Below are positions 12,031 to 25,900 of a stretch of 64,000 bases of DNA, piece by piece. The stretch comes from Brasenia schreberi (taxonomy: Eukaryota; Streptophyta; Magnoliopsida; Nymphaeales; Cabombaceae), in contig JAYKKT010000076.1 of assembly GCA_036023115.1 (NCBI GenBank), positions 7,320,001 through 7,384,000 of the forward strand, given 5' to 3'. The position numbers and the translations under genes are program-made. Numbering within the stretch: position 1 is the first letter of the stretch; each line of letters starts with the position of its first letter. Under the pieces are notes generated by a model, which was given only the letters and a program-made list of their open reading frames with translations, was not told where the DNA came from and did no database searches.

Positions 12031-12271
12031 ATACAAGCCTTTGTTTAAATTGGCTCAAGTCGTGTCATGGGATGATTAAGCCCTCTCAAAGCAGAACACG
12101 AAATTTTTTAGTGACTCGGTCAGAAACTTGTGCGTACACCCATGCGTCATGCATGTTCAAATTGTTACACCAATTTGAGATTGTAGGTTTATCCTTCATC
12201 ACTCCTAAAATGGAGTGTCAATGTCCACACTCTTGTTCCCCATAGGTCAACGGTTTCATGCACTATTTGTT

Positions 12272-12306
<35 letters not shown>

Positions 12307-13190
12307 TCATTTACTATTGAATATTTCAAAAAGAAGTAAGCAAGATCTCTAGTATGTAATGTTTCTATTTTCAATAATTCCAGTTTCAATCTTACATTTG
12401 ACAAAACAATATATATACTTATGAAAGAAGGATAAAAGAGTTCTCATTACGTGGTAACAGACACAAATACCTTCATATCGCTTGTTGAGCAGAGTAACGG
12501 CAGAAGACACCGGCCCGTTTACGCTATCTGCACCAATCCCTGATTTCTCTTCTCAAAAGCAGAACCTTTCTCATCCATCTTTAATCAGAGAGGATGATGG
12601 GTTGAGGAGTCCGCAAGTAGAAATGAGAAGAGAAAAAATTACTATATTATTTTATCAATGTGCGAGCTCTATTAAATGTAGAGTCTCGACGAAAAGAATC
12701 TCCCCTAAAGATTATGATTTCCTGTTACAAGCACATATATAATATTCTCAGCAACAAAAGAAAGTACCTCGACTAAAAATAGAAATTTTACTGCACAGAT
12801 ACAGAACTAAGAAAAAAGAGAAATCTGCGTTATCTAGACACTTCAAGGGCATCAGATTGTTCATCTCTGACACTTTTAAAAACCAACACTCCACTACGAA
12901 ATACCAAAAATAGGTTTGAAGAAACTACACATTTATGTCTAGCTTTCAGCACTTGCCTGTTTCCAAATAATGAAGGCATGTTCAAGACTTCACATGCATT
13001 TTCTAGAGTATCATTTCCTACTTGATCCCTTGAATTCCATATTTGAAGTTGTGATTGGATCTATTTGTTAAAAAGATCATCAAGATCGATATTATCAATA
13101 AGTTAACCTTTAATGTCATCCCGGAACTTGTTTGGAAATACCACAATGAAATGAACATAGAAGTTGGTCACTTTATTAAATAAACCAAAA
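12031..13190. other. Intergenic region, no gene recognised
   Basis: Contains a GT/GA microsatellite at about 12278-12306 and otherwise AT-rich sequence. A short reading frame near 12482-12742 shows no known domain, and I do not support it as a gene. Confidence 0.5.
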
Positions 13191-13194
13191 CCAA

Positions 13195-13545
13195 ATCTCA
13201 GCCCTTTTCACGCTAAGCAGGGTAGAGCTACATGAATTCTAAGTCACCATTGAGCTTGATATTTTGCCATGTTGATATTTATCTCCAACACTTGAAGGCT
13301 TTCCTCTTTCCTCTCTTAAAATATTTTACCATCAAGTTCCTCCCCACCTTCTCCCAAGAGCTCCACGAGGGCACCTCTTGTTCAAGCCACCTTTGGTGCA
13401 TCTCTCTTATTTTATCTTCTATTGGTACTACATTAACTCTTTCTCTAATATCTTAATTATGGATTCTGTAGCCTTACATCTACTTCAATATCTTCATTTT
13501 TGACACCATCTGTCCTGGTCTGTTGGTTTTTCCCTTTCTTGATGA
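13195..13545 (-). mobile_element. Old, strongly diverged RTE LINE 3' fragment
   Basis: The order of motifs matches the minus-strand RTE copies: a decayed AAGCCCTTTTC..GGGTAGAGCTACATGAATTC end, then the TTTTATCTTCTATTGGTACTAC block, then the ATCTTCATTTTTGACACCATC block. Identity to the young copies is low. It lies downstream of the UTR6-like stop codon and may overlap the 3'UTR. Confidence 0.6.
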
Positions 13546-13943
13546 TAACCAAATTCTAATTTTGCTTGGAGAGCTTCCATCAAGAGGAGAAGAAAAGGAG
13601 ACCCGAAAAAATTAAGACAAGATTTTCAACAGCAGTCCTTAACTAGGATATACTTCACGGTTTAACCAACTTCTGCCGAACTAATCAAACTTCAAAATGA
13701 ACTAGGAAGAAACATAAAATCAAGAAATAGCACCACCTGGCTTCGAAGTTCCCACTGCACACAATCTTCCAAGCACAAATAAGGTCCGTTTCTTAAGAAA
13801 ATAAATACTATCCTTGCATTGGCCAAACGTTACTTTCAAACAGTTGACATGGATAAAAGTAAGTAGTAAAAAAACTTGATAATTCACATGTATTAGATAA
13901 GCTCTTAGTTCTTAAGATTGCAACCGTACCTTGCACACAGAAA

Positions 13944-16900
13944 TCAGGTGGGTAGAAGTGGTTGCCTCTCATCAGATATGATTCCGTGAGTAGTCTGCCA
14001 CCCAGTAACAGGGGAAAAAATCAGCATTTGCTACGGCCTTCAATTCATTAGCATTACCCAATTCCTTGAGAAAATATAGAATTTTCTAAAATAACATACT
14101 TCTTCATGGGCCCCAGCAGCCATGTTTATGAAAGCTGAATCTTTTGACCTGTAAATAGAGCACAGATATCTTTTATATGATACATGAATGAAAGATTCTA
14201 AAATTGTAACTTTACAAAACCAATAGGGATGAAAGGATGCATAAAATAGAAGCAAGAGCTATGAACGATTCCTAATTTAGATATTCCTACCATGAGAACT
14301 AACCAATACACGGACAAAGTAATCCATTTGGTTGAAGATCTTGCAAGAGATTATTCATGTTGACTTGTAAAGTTTAAGATCTCAACTGGACAACAGAATA
14401 AGTACAAGAACTAAAATCAAATCAGTGCACACAATACTAAGAAACATTATGGCATTAACCATATTCAATCAAGGCTAGGCCTTCAAGGAGAATCTGACAT
14501 GAGGCTCAAGTTTGACCCAGATGATAAAACCAAGAAACGAACAAGTCCTTTCCCGCATTTATCATGGAACTCTGTTGAACTTTTAGAATTTTTGGGCCTG
14601 GAATTTTGTGGTCTGGGAAACAAAGTTCTATGGTCTGGTAGTTTCCTGTTTGAATCACAAGAGGACACTGGATGACGGGTAAGTTTGATGCAAGCCTGGC
14701 CAGAAGAAACACCCTTAAGGTACACTCACATTTCAACTTTTCGCAGAAATATGGGGTTTCCTTGAACCCTAAATGTTGGTAACTTTTAGTTCATTGTTAG
14801 TGTTGCAAATGGAACTCAAACCTGAAATGCCAGTTTCGCAAGTTCCATGATGTGAACTGGCTCTTACCAACCTAAACGTATCTTTGCAGAATAAGTCGCT
14901 CCAAAATGGAGGAAACCTCTACATGGAAGAGAGACTATCACCAATTTTCCTTGAGCAACTTGAAGTTTCAAAGCGAGTAATCTTTAAGATTACGATAATG
15001 GACTGACCCTATTTACGTAAATAGAAAAACCAACCTGTGCTTGTCATCAACATGCATTATTTCTACAGCCCCATTTTGTTCTTCTTTGACCTTAGAAAGT
15101 GGAGAAAAGAACTGCAACAACAGAAAATTTTCAGTATAAGCCAATGCAACAGACAGATATTTATGGTATGATATATTGAGGGATATGGATCTCGTGTGGG
15201 CCTATAGATCAGTCCACATATCTATCTTTACTTCCTTTACTTGTTAAATGTATAGTAGTGTAAGGGTATATTAGTCCTTTAAGTTATAAGCCGTAGTTAA
15301 GTATTTATAATCATCACATTAGGGTAGAGTTTGTGTGTGAGAGAGAGAGAGATTAAGGAGAGAGAGAGGTTTGTGCCCCTAGTGTCCGCTTATCAAAGAA
15401 TAATCTAATAATATATCAATAAACTATTCAGTTTTAACATGATAAGCAGATAAGTTTACCTGATGCATTGATATGAAGACGATGGAAATTCCCAACATAA
15501 AGTTAACTGTCAGAGTGTGACCAAATAATGCAGCAGATGCTATTCCAGTAAAAATGGTAGCAACAGTTGATGAATATTTCTTTAAAATGGTATCTGTCAA
15601 TGTAGACAAAAATAACTGAGTATGTCTCAATGGAAAAACCTTCACAAGTGGGGCTACCCACGTAGCAAAATTTGAGAAGCCAAAACAAGACAGGCTCATT
15701 TTATATGGGAAAAAGTTTTCTAGGTCTAAAAATCCAAAATGATTTCACAACCAGTAATGAACAGCTGAAAAGTATATAATTTATAATTTCCAACCTGCAT
15801 ATTTTAAAAAGAACGAAGATAAAATGCCCTGTGCTGCATTGTTGAGTATTAAGAACATGGTAGCTCGAGAGTGGCCTTGTAGAATATTGAAGTTGTTTGG
15901 CCCTGTAGATACGAATAGCAACAAAATGCATTGGCGTTAAACATTAGCAGGGAAAGGGGTGAAAGGATCTTTTTTATATTTGCAAAGGAAGAGTTTGCAC
16001 ATAATCAAATAGACTATGAATGGATATGCTACCAAGACGGTAAGATGCAAAAAATTATGAGCTAAGTTCTCGTTTCTGCATAGAAAACTTAAATGAGATT
16101 GTGCAACTTAAATCTAATAAATTGTGGCACCAAAATGCAGAGTTTAGCTGATTAAACTCTTTTGGGTGTGTGCACTGAGGCATACATTACGTACCTAGCA
16201 TGACTACAAAAGCGATCATTGTGATAAAAGATAAGCAACTGAATCTGAAATATCCGCACCTCTAAAAATTGTTGTCCCAAGAATCGCGAGGAAATTGAAT
16301 ATTGCACCATACCCATACAAAAATAAATGCTGCCCAACAAAGAAGGTGAGGTTAGTTACGAGGAATTGGGATGATCTCTAGTGACGAGATAAACAGTGGT
16401 GGCTCCCCACAAGTCGGACACAATGATAATTTTCAGCATGGAGAATGAAGAATCTCTACAAGGGAAACGTGCAGATACTTGATGATTAGTCTTATCAGTA
16501 TATCCATGATAAAGCTACAATGAACTCTATAACAAAGTCAAACAATTGAAAATAACTAATGGCTCAGAAGTTAGTAACTACATATGAACTCTATAACAAA
16601 GTCAAACAGAAACAAGGATAAAAAAAAACTCAAGATCAGATTAACTTATTACAAATCAAAATAGGATTGAATGTAGGTTGAATAACATGTCATAAACAAA
16701 ACAACTCCATATAGTTCAATGGATTGCCATAGTCGCACTCTAATCTTTAATGAGAGAAAAGGTTCAAATGTTGTTCATCCATTGATTTTGCAAAGAACAA
16801 GAAGGTTCTGCCTTTTGCATGCAAAACACAAGCTGGTCTTCTAAATATCAGAACTATACTAGCCATATTGTTAGTATTATCTATAGGATAGATTTTTAGA

Positions 16901-19900
16901 ATTGGTTCAACATTAGATAAGTAGTTGTTCGATCTTTTTCTGGAAACAGGACTATAAGAAGGGAGCACATAGATCATTCTAGCGTGAAACTTTGGTAACA
17001 CTCCAATTTCAAAGCTCCAAAGAGTCCTGTCAATATTGTTCTTGTGAATGCAAAAGTCAGATTAGTTATAGTAATTGCACATATAAAATATTCAGAAAAG
17101 GTGACAGCGTATGTAACTTTATATTTTTACCACATTGATTTGAGAGTCTCAGCAATATATGGACTCGGTCAATTTCTTGGAGGGCCTTTCCAAAACAACA
17201 CTTAGAACAGACTCACAAATTCCAACAAGAAGAAATAAACACTCAAATGAACTAAAGCCAATGTCAGAGGGAAAATAGAGATCAAAGTGTCCTAGATTCA
17301 GTGGTGAATAGATCGTGCAAATAATAAATGATGCACTCTCAGTTTACTAATTTGAATCAAGCAGAAACAGGACCTGAGAGTGAGAGTACCTGAAGATATA
17401 TACTTGTGTCAAATTGTTTTTTCAGTGCATACTCATTGAAGACAGAAGCCATTGATGGAACAGTAACCTGAAAAGTTTGCAGGCCATATTAATAAAAGCA
17501 ATAACAAGACACTGCTAAGTAACAAATCAGTAATAGATAAGAAACACCACTTACATTCAAGCCCCCAAAACAAAAAAAGAGGAAACAGTAATATACTTGA
17601 ATTGCAAAATCAGAATGAAGCAAACAGAGCTGAACACATAAACAGATTAAAATAAGACCAAACTATGAACTGGAAGATATTCAAAGTAGAACACTTATAG
17701 CATGAAAATGGATGACAACCATGTGCCACATCTTACTGAATCTGCCAAAAGAACCAGCTTTTTCATGCATAAACTATCCTTCTTTGTAAGAAGCACAATG
17801 GCCAATAGCATTGCTGCTACCACAACAATCAAAGCAGCCGAAAACACCACAAACCGGTAGTACAAAAAGAAAGTCTCACTTACAAAAATTGCTGTGTAAA
17901 AGTATGCAGCAGTAGCAAGAGGCAGGTCTAATGCTGTGTTACCCGCTGGAAGTGACTTAAGCTGGTTGACAGAAATTCCAATAAGTAAAAGTGCAAGGGC
18001 CTCCCACTGGTCAAAACAACCATCAGAATCAGAGGAAGATATGACATTCTTCAATGTTATAAAATCAACGTTGAAAGCTTTATGGACTGGCTAACTCAAC
18101 AACGCTTCTGGACATGGTAACTTATTTGAACAATAAGTAAAAGCGTGAGGGCCTCCCACTGGTCAAAACAACACTACAGAGGAAGATATGACATTCTTCA
18201 ATGCTATAAAATGAACGTTGGGTTCTTCATGGACTGGCTAACTTAACAACGCTTCTTGATATGGTAACTTATTGAAATGATAGAACTGTCATCAAAGCCA
18301 TACAGTTCTGAAAGGAAATATAAATACAATCCTTTGAATTTGTGGCAGAAAACGATGGAACACATTTTTCCACAGGTGCCAAAATTAATGAGATAACACT
18401 CAAATATGCAAGTTGAAGTAGCTGACAAAGTCTATCATACTTGCAAGGAATGCAGGAAGTGTTAAAATGTATGTAATAGGACAGGCCACTAAGGCTTGTT
18501 TTTCTTTGTATATTTTTGTAACAGAACCGCAAAGGCCACAAGGGCCCGTAACACAAACTTGTAACAGGACAGGCCACTAGGGCCCGTGGAACCCAAAGGA
18601 TGATGGTCGTGAGCGGCTACTATCCGTTGAGATCTCCAACGGCATAATCTGCCTGTCCAACCTCCACTTCTTCCCTTCTCTCTCATTCCTCTCTTGTTGT
18701 ATATTCTCTCTCTTTACTCTATAAATAGAGCCTCTCTACTGTTGAAATTCATGTCGAAGCACAGCGAATGATTGAATCGTGAGAAAGATGTGAGAAACCG
18801 TGAAGGAGAAAATGGTGGAGATAGGAGGAGAGGGCAGGGCAGGCCCTCTAATAGAGACCCCTCCTCTTTCTGTCTTTCTAATAAGGACTATTATAATAAT
18901 ACCTAAATTTTGTAGAATTACTAGAAATATCAAATTATCATATTCTTCCCTCAAGTTGAGAGTGAGATACTTTAAACTCCAAACTTGCTAAAAAATAGTT
19001 CTTTCTTTACCACACTTACGGCAGTGATCTCTCTAAGGCTTCATTAAATCAACTTAGAATAATTACGAACACACTTAGGTAGTGCATGACCCTTTTATGA
19101 GTGTTAGTTGCTCCTCTTGTTCTTTTTTCTTCATGAAGTGACTAGGCAGCAACACTTCAAAAGTCATATTTTCTTCCTCTTGATAAATGTGATTTTTATG
19201 ATAGGAGGTACTATCTCCACCATCCACACTTCAATCGGGTTTTCCTTTACCCCTTCACATGGTGGTTGCTACTAGTGTGTTGGTTGGGTGTCCTCTCTCT
19301 ACTGCTCAAATAATAGCAGAATACAAATATCTGTTCATATTATTCGATTTTGTGCCCCTTTACATAGTGGCTGCAACCGATTTTTTCAGCCCTCCTGGTT
19401 GTTCACTTCAACAACTTAAGGTTTTAAACTTCATTTCTTGGTAACACTACCACATTCCATAAGAATCAAACCATCTGTCTCTTGTATGATTTTATTTTCA
19501 AGCATATGTGGTGAAAAACTGTTTTTATGCACTCTATCTTTTCTTCTATATGCAATTCTGCTATTAACTAAATAGAAACATTCACCAAGTATTATATCAT
19601 ACTTTCTGCATCTTTTTCTGAATTTTTCAGCCCTCTTTGCTATCCTCAATAGCTTAAGCTTTGGAGGACCTGCCTGGTCTGTCCCAAACAACACTACTAC
19701 ATTTTTTTTCATGGTTTAGCAAATCATAGTCAACACTTCTCCCATGGACCTTCGTCCAAGCGTTATTTCAATATCTTCTTCAAGATGAAGCAAGATATTT
19801 CTTCCACCTTGTTGTGGCTTGACTTCATTGTTTATTCCTGAGTGCTTTGAGCGGAGGTTGCACATCTCCATTTCAATATGATGTAGCCTTTGTTTCATGT

Positions 19901-22900
19901 CTTCAACTTCAGAATGAATTGATCCATGAAAAGCTTGTTCTCTTTCTGTAAGACCATGGGAACCTAGCAAGATTTCAAAATAACCATAAGAAGCCAAAGC
20001 TTTTGATAAGAAAGTTGTCCCAAAGCTAGTAGGTACCATCTCCTTTTCTTTTTTCTTATGAGGAGCTCTAGCTATTTTGCTAAAAGATGTACCTGAAGTA
20101 CTTTGTGAACCAAAAGCTAAGGAAAACATTTTCCTTGTTTCATCATCATTCATCTTGAGCTCTTTTGAGTAGCAACATTAAACACCAGATTCTTTTTTGC
20201 AAACTTATGGATGCTCCTTCACATGAAATATGTTTGTCTACACATTCCATAGACAAATCCATCTCATTTGAAGAATTGAGCTCCTTAGGAACCCTTTCAG
20301 AATTGTCGCGTTCTATACCAAACCCCACTACAGAACTTTTATTTTAAAATGGTAAAGCTTCTCCAACTGATCTGCTAGTGAGTCTATCGCCTAACAGGAC
20401 ATGCCTGCTGATTGTTTCCCTGGTATGCCCTAGGCATGGTCTTTTCACTATTTTTTAGAGTACTTCCTGACACCTCTTTGCTTTTTCTACCAACATTATC
20501 CCACAAATGCCCTTCCCTTTGCAGCACATTACCCAAAATCTAGAATGGATTGCTTTTTCTACCAACCTTATCCCACAAATGCCCTTCCTTTTTCAGCACA
20601 ACAACAACAACTAAGCCTTTTCCCATACTAGGCAGGGTCGGCTACATGGATTCTTTGTTTCCACATATCCCTATCGTGTGCCATGTTAGCAGTTAACTCT
20701 CAATAAGCTAGATCATTCTTTATTGTTTCTTTCCAACACTTTTGTGGTCATCCTCTACCTCTTTTAATACTTTCCAAATTTAGTTTTTCTAACCTTGTTA
20801 CAGGTTCTTCTTTTGATCTTCTTTCTATATGTCCAAACCATCTTAAACGATGTTCTCTCATTTTATCCTCTATTGGTGCCACTCCTAATTTGTTTCTAAT
20901 AACCTCATTATGTATACGGTCTTTTCTTGTATGACCACTCATCCATCTCAACATCTTCATTTTTGTCACAGACATCTTTTGTACATGTTGATGATTAACT
21001 GCCCAACACTCAAAACCATAAAACATGGCAGGACTAATTGTTGCTCTATAATATTTACCTTCTAATTTTAATGGTATCTTCTTATCACAAAGAATACTTG
21101 ATGCTCCTCTCCATTTTAACCAACCAGCATTAATTCTATGCGTAACATCTCCATCAATTCTTCCATCACTCTGAAAAATTGGCCCTAGGTATTTAAAACT
21201 TTCTTTTGTGGAATGCAATGTGTGCCAATTTTAATTTCTATGTCCTTTGAAGTAACCAAATGATCAAACTTATATTCCATATATTTTGTCTTTGTTCTAC
21301 TAAGTCGGAGGCCTTTGCTTTCTAATGTTTCTCTCCATAGTTCCAATTTTCTATTAACTTTTTCCTTAGACTCCTCCACTAATACAATGTCATCTGCAAA
21401 TAACATACACCAAGGTACTTCATCTTGAATATGTTTTGTTAACTCATCCATCACCATTATAAATAAGTATGGACTTAAAGTTGATCCTTGATGTAACCCA
21501 ATATTAACTTCAAAGAAGTCTGTCGTTCCTTCATGAATCCTCACACATGTTTTTGCACCATCATACATGTCTCTTATAAGGTTAATATATGTCAATGGGA
21601 TACCTCTTTTTTCCAAAGTTCTCCAAAGAACCTCCCTCGGTACCCTATCATAAGCTTTTTCTAGATCAATAGATATCATGTGAAGGTCTTTCTTTTTTGC
21701 TCTAAAATGTTCCATAAGACGTCTCAAAAGGTGAATCGCTTCAATAGTAGATCTGCCTGGCATAAATCCAAATTGGTTCTCTGTTGTACTTGATACTTGT
21801 CTTAACCTACGTTCGATAATCCTTTTTCAGCACATTACACAAAATCTGGAATGGATGGACCATACTCTAACATCACTTTAACAACCGACCACCTTCCTTT
21901 TTATCATTCCTTTCTCTGCAACCACTTTTTTTATAGAGATGATGGACAACAATTAACAACTTTCTTTCCTAAAATCATGGGGATCATCCTTATCTTGATT
22001 TTATTTCCCTTTGATCTTATCTTTTCCACGAAATCCGAAAGGTGATCTTCCATAACCACTTTTTTGTTTTGCTTTCCCACAAAATCAGGAAAGTCATCTT
22101 TTTGGAAATCACCTTTTCCACAAAATCAGATTTGCTATTTCCTTTTTGCAGCATTTGATATTCAAAAAGTGAAATTACCTTTTTCAAAAAAAGATTGAAA
22201 ATGTTGTTGAAGTAATGCCCACACTTCATCAAACAATTCTCAAGAACATACCACACAGTTCTAATGCAAGCTCTACAAGTTGCAACATAAGCATGTTAAC
22301 TCTCCAAATGTCTTTAGCATACCATTTATTGTAGCTTTGCAACTAGATTCATATCATATTAGCAACATTCATCGACATTTCATCTATATGTGTATTGTAA
22401 TACTGTTCAATGTCTCTCAAAATCCTAATGACATCACTCCGAACGAAGTTTATCGCGACTCCCTTTCAGCCAAATCGATCGGAGCAACCTAATGTCAGGA
22501 ACAACACGTGTTCATCAGGCTTGACAAGTACGTGAACAAGATCAGTCATGAACTTGCTAGTAATCTCCATAATTTCGTTGGGCATTATTGCAAAAATTAA
22601 TACAACGGCCTAAAGCTCTGGTGGAAGATTCGTATATGTAATCCTTAAACCATGATGATTGACAATTATAGAAATATCAAGCCACAAGCAAACAAAAGAA
22701 GGGTACCTCCTTAGATTCATAATTTTGTTAGACAAATTTTCGGTATATCGATTATAAGTTTAAGGATGGGTGTTAAAATGTATGTAATAGGGCAGGTCAG
22801 CTTTTTTTGTTTTTTGTATATTTTTGTAACAAAACTACATGGGCCATAAGGGCCCGTAATGAATGTTATAAAAATTGTATCGTATCGTACGATACGAAAT

Positions 22901-25900
22901 GCTTTTATAGTGTTGTACTAGTATATGGTACGATACAGGGGTACGTATTGTAATAAGCAATTTATCATACCATATCATACGATACGAGCCTGTATTGTAC
23001 CATATCGGATGATACACCCTGTATCGAACGAGTCAATGCTTATTTCTCTTATATAAAATCCGAAGTTGTGGAAATCATTTGTGTTTCTTTCTAAACCCTT
23101 TTTCACATCACTCCCTTGCTCCCAGATCCTCTTCTTATCCTTGTTATTATTGATTTCGTGGTTTATTTACAAGATTCTCAAGTGTTTCATCCAATCCAAC
23201 TCCTGAACTCTAGGGTTTTTGTTAAATCTGTAGCATCCCTATGTTCTTTTGCATTCTACCCAATTTTTCACTTAAAAATTTGGGGGTTGTACAGATTTTG
23301 TGATTCTTAACCTCTAAAAAGTATTTTCTTATTGATTGTCCATTTTTGTCTTAATGGCTTCCAATCGAGCCGATCCGGCATGAAAATATTACACCTCAGT
23401 GTATGAAGGCAATAAGCTTATGAACAAGTGCATGTTTTGCAATAAAGTAAAATATTATGATATTTCTCGTATAAAATACTACCTTACAGGAACCAAAAAA
23501 GATGTTAGTGCATATCCTCGGGTTCTCAAATCAGTAAAGTATGAGATTGGGCATGTATTAGAGGCTTCAAAGGAGAAGAAGTGATTAAAGGTGAGAGAAA
23601 GGGCATAAATAAGTGGTTGGGATATGTCTGAATCATTTGAAGATGTTTTTGCTGAAGGGATGTATGGTGATGAATTCTATGGTATAATTGAGATGAAAGA
23701 AGAGATGGCTAAAGAGGGGAGGAGAAGGCGAGAGAAGGAAAAAAGTGTAGGTTCTGGTAGTAGTAGTAATAGTGGAGTGAGCTCTTGTTCCACTACAAGA
23801 GCTCCTACTTACTCGACGCCAATGAGGGATACTAGAGGAGGAGCAAGAGTCAGAGGTAGTAGTAGTGGGATGCCTTCATTTTTCCCCATGTATGATTCCT
23901 GGAGCTCAGCTAGGCATTAGATAAACTATGGCTTCAAATGAGGTAATTGAGAAAGTATATTTGAAGTGTACTAAATTTTTTTATCAAAATTGCCTCCCTG
24001 TCAATGTTGCAAACTCATTTTCTTTTCAAAGTATGGCGGATGATATTGCCAATGTGGGATCAAGTTATAAAGTCCCTACTTATCATGCTTTGAGGGGCAC
24101 ATTATTATAAAAATGGATTAATATTGTTAATGCATGGAGTTCTGAACTTAGGGAGTCGTGGAAGGATACGGGATGTTCTATTATGATTAATGGTTGGACA
24201 GATGGTCAGCGTAGGTCGTTAGTGAACTTTCTAGTCCATTGTCCAAAAGGAACACTGTTTTTGAAATCATATGACTTGTCTCGTATTGATAAAATTACAA
24301 ATAATTTACTCTCTATTTTCGAGAAAGTTGATGAGGAAGTAGGTGTTTCAAATGTTATTCAATTCATTACTGATAATGCTGTAAATTTTAAAATAGCTAG
24401 TAAGATGCTTGAGGCAAACCATCCATCCTTAATATAGACTTCATGTGTTGCATATTGCATAGACTTAATGTTCGAAGATTTGAGTGTAATGGATGAAATA
24501 AGAGGGACTATAGATAAATGCAGAATTGTTACAAAGTTTATACATAATCATTTTTCTATATTGCATTTGATGCAAATCCATATAGGTGGAAGAAAATTGA
24601 TTAAGCCTTCATTGACAAGATTTGTTACGAATGTCATTACCGTGAAAACTGCAAAGTCTTGTCATAAAGAGAAATGCGTTGAAAAAATTGTTTGCTGATG
24701 AATGAGGCTCTATTAGTTGGTCTAGAAAGAAGGATGAATTATTATGGTAGATATTATTTTCAATGCTGATTTTTTAGAAAATTACATCAAATTTTTTAGG
24801 ATGATTGTACCTTTAGTTAATGTAATGAGAATGATGGACAGTGAAGATAAGCCTATTATGCCTTATATATAATGGTATGGATAAGGCCAAATTAGAAAAA
24901 CAAGCAAACCATGACCACAAGCGATCACTTCTAAAGAAGGTTTGGAAGATAGTGGATACACATTGAAACCGCCAAATGCATCATGATTTGCATGTTGTTG
25001 CATATTTCCTTAACCCTTTTATTCGATTTTCTCTCAACTTTGTGGAGGATGAAGAAGTAAAAGAAGTATATTGAATGCAATTGACCTTGTTGAAGATTCA
25101 TCTACTCGTTGCAATATCCATTTATAGTTAAGCAAAAGCAAGTATATATATTGGAAGGCCAATTGCAATCTAACTCCACTCCCAAATGTGACAAGTAATG
25201 AATTGTGTTTTTATTGATATTCATTTAAGTTATCAATTGATTGACTTTGAGTGTTTCTTATTAATCATTATTGTGTTTTATTTCAGATGAATGGTAGGCT
25301 CGTTTTGGTGTAGATGCACCTATCTTGAAAGGTTTACTCAACGTATATTGAGCCAAACATGCAGTTCGAGTAGGTGCGAGAGACATTGGAGCTTTTTCGA
25401 GTACATTCACACGAAAAAGCGAAACAAAGTGGAACATGCTCGATTGCATGATTTGGTATATGTTGCCTCCAACATGAAGTTAAGACAAAGGTAATAATTT
25501 TAAAATATATATTATTTGTTGCCACCGAGTTCTTTCTTAATCTTATTAATAATGAATGATTGATTTGGCTATATTGCATTTGATATTCTTTATAATTTAA
25601 ATATATTTTCTTTACAAATAAATGCAAAAGGATGCAAGGGCAAGAAATGTGTCATATGACCCATTGAGCTACAAAAATGTTGATATTCTTGATGAGTGGG
25701 TCGAAGAGAAAGAACCCCTTATCAATTTAGAGGATAAAAATTGAAGGACACTCAAAGCCGAAGCAGAACTTGGAGTTGGAGATATAATGAAAATGAAGGT
25801 GTTGGATGGATAGATCCAATTGAGGAGGAAGAGGGAGGAGATGATGATGATGATGGTGGTGGTGATCTTGACTATGTTGATTATAATGCTTTTATTGATG

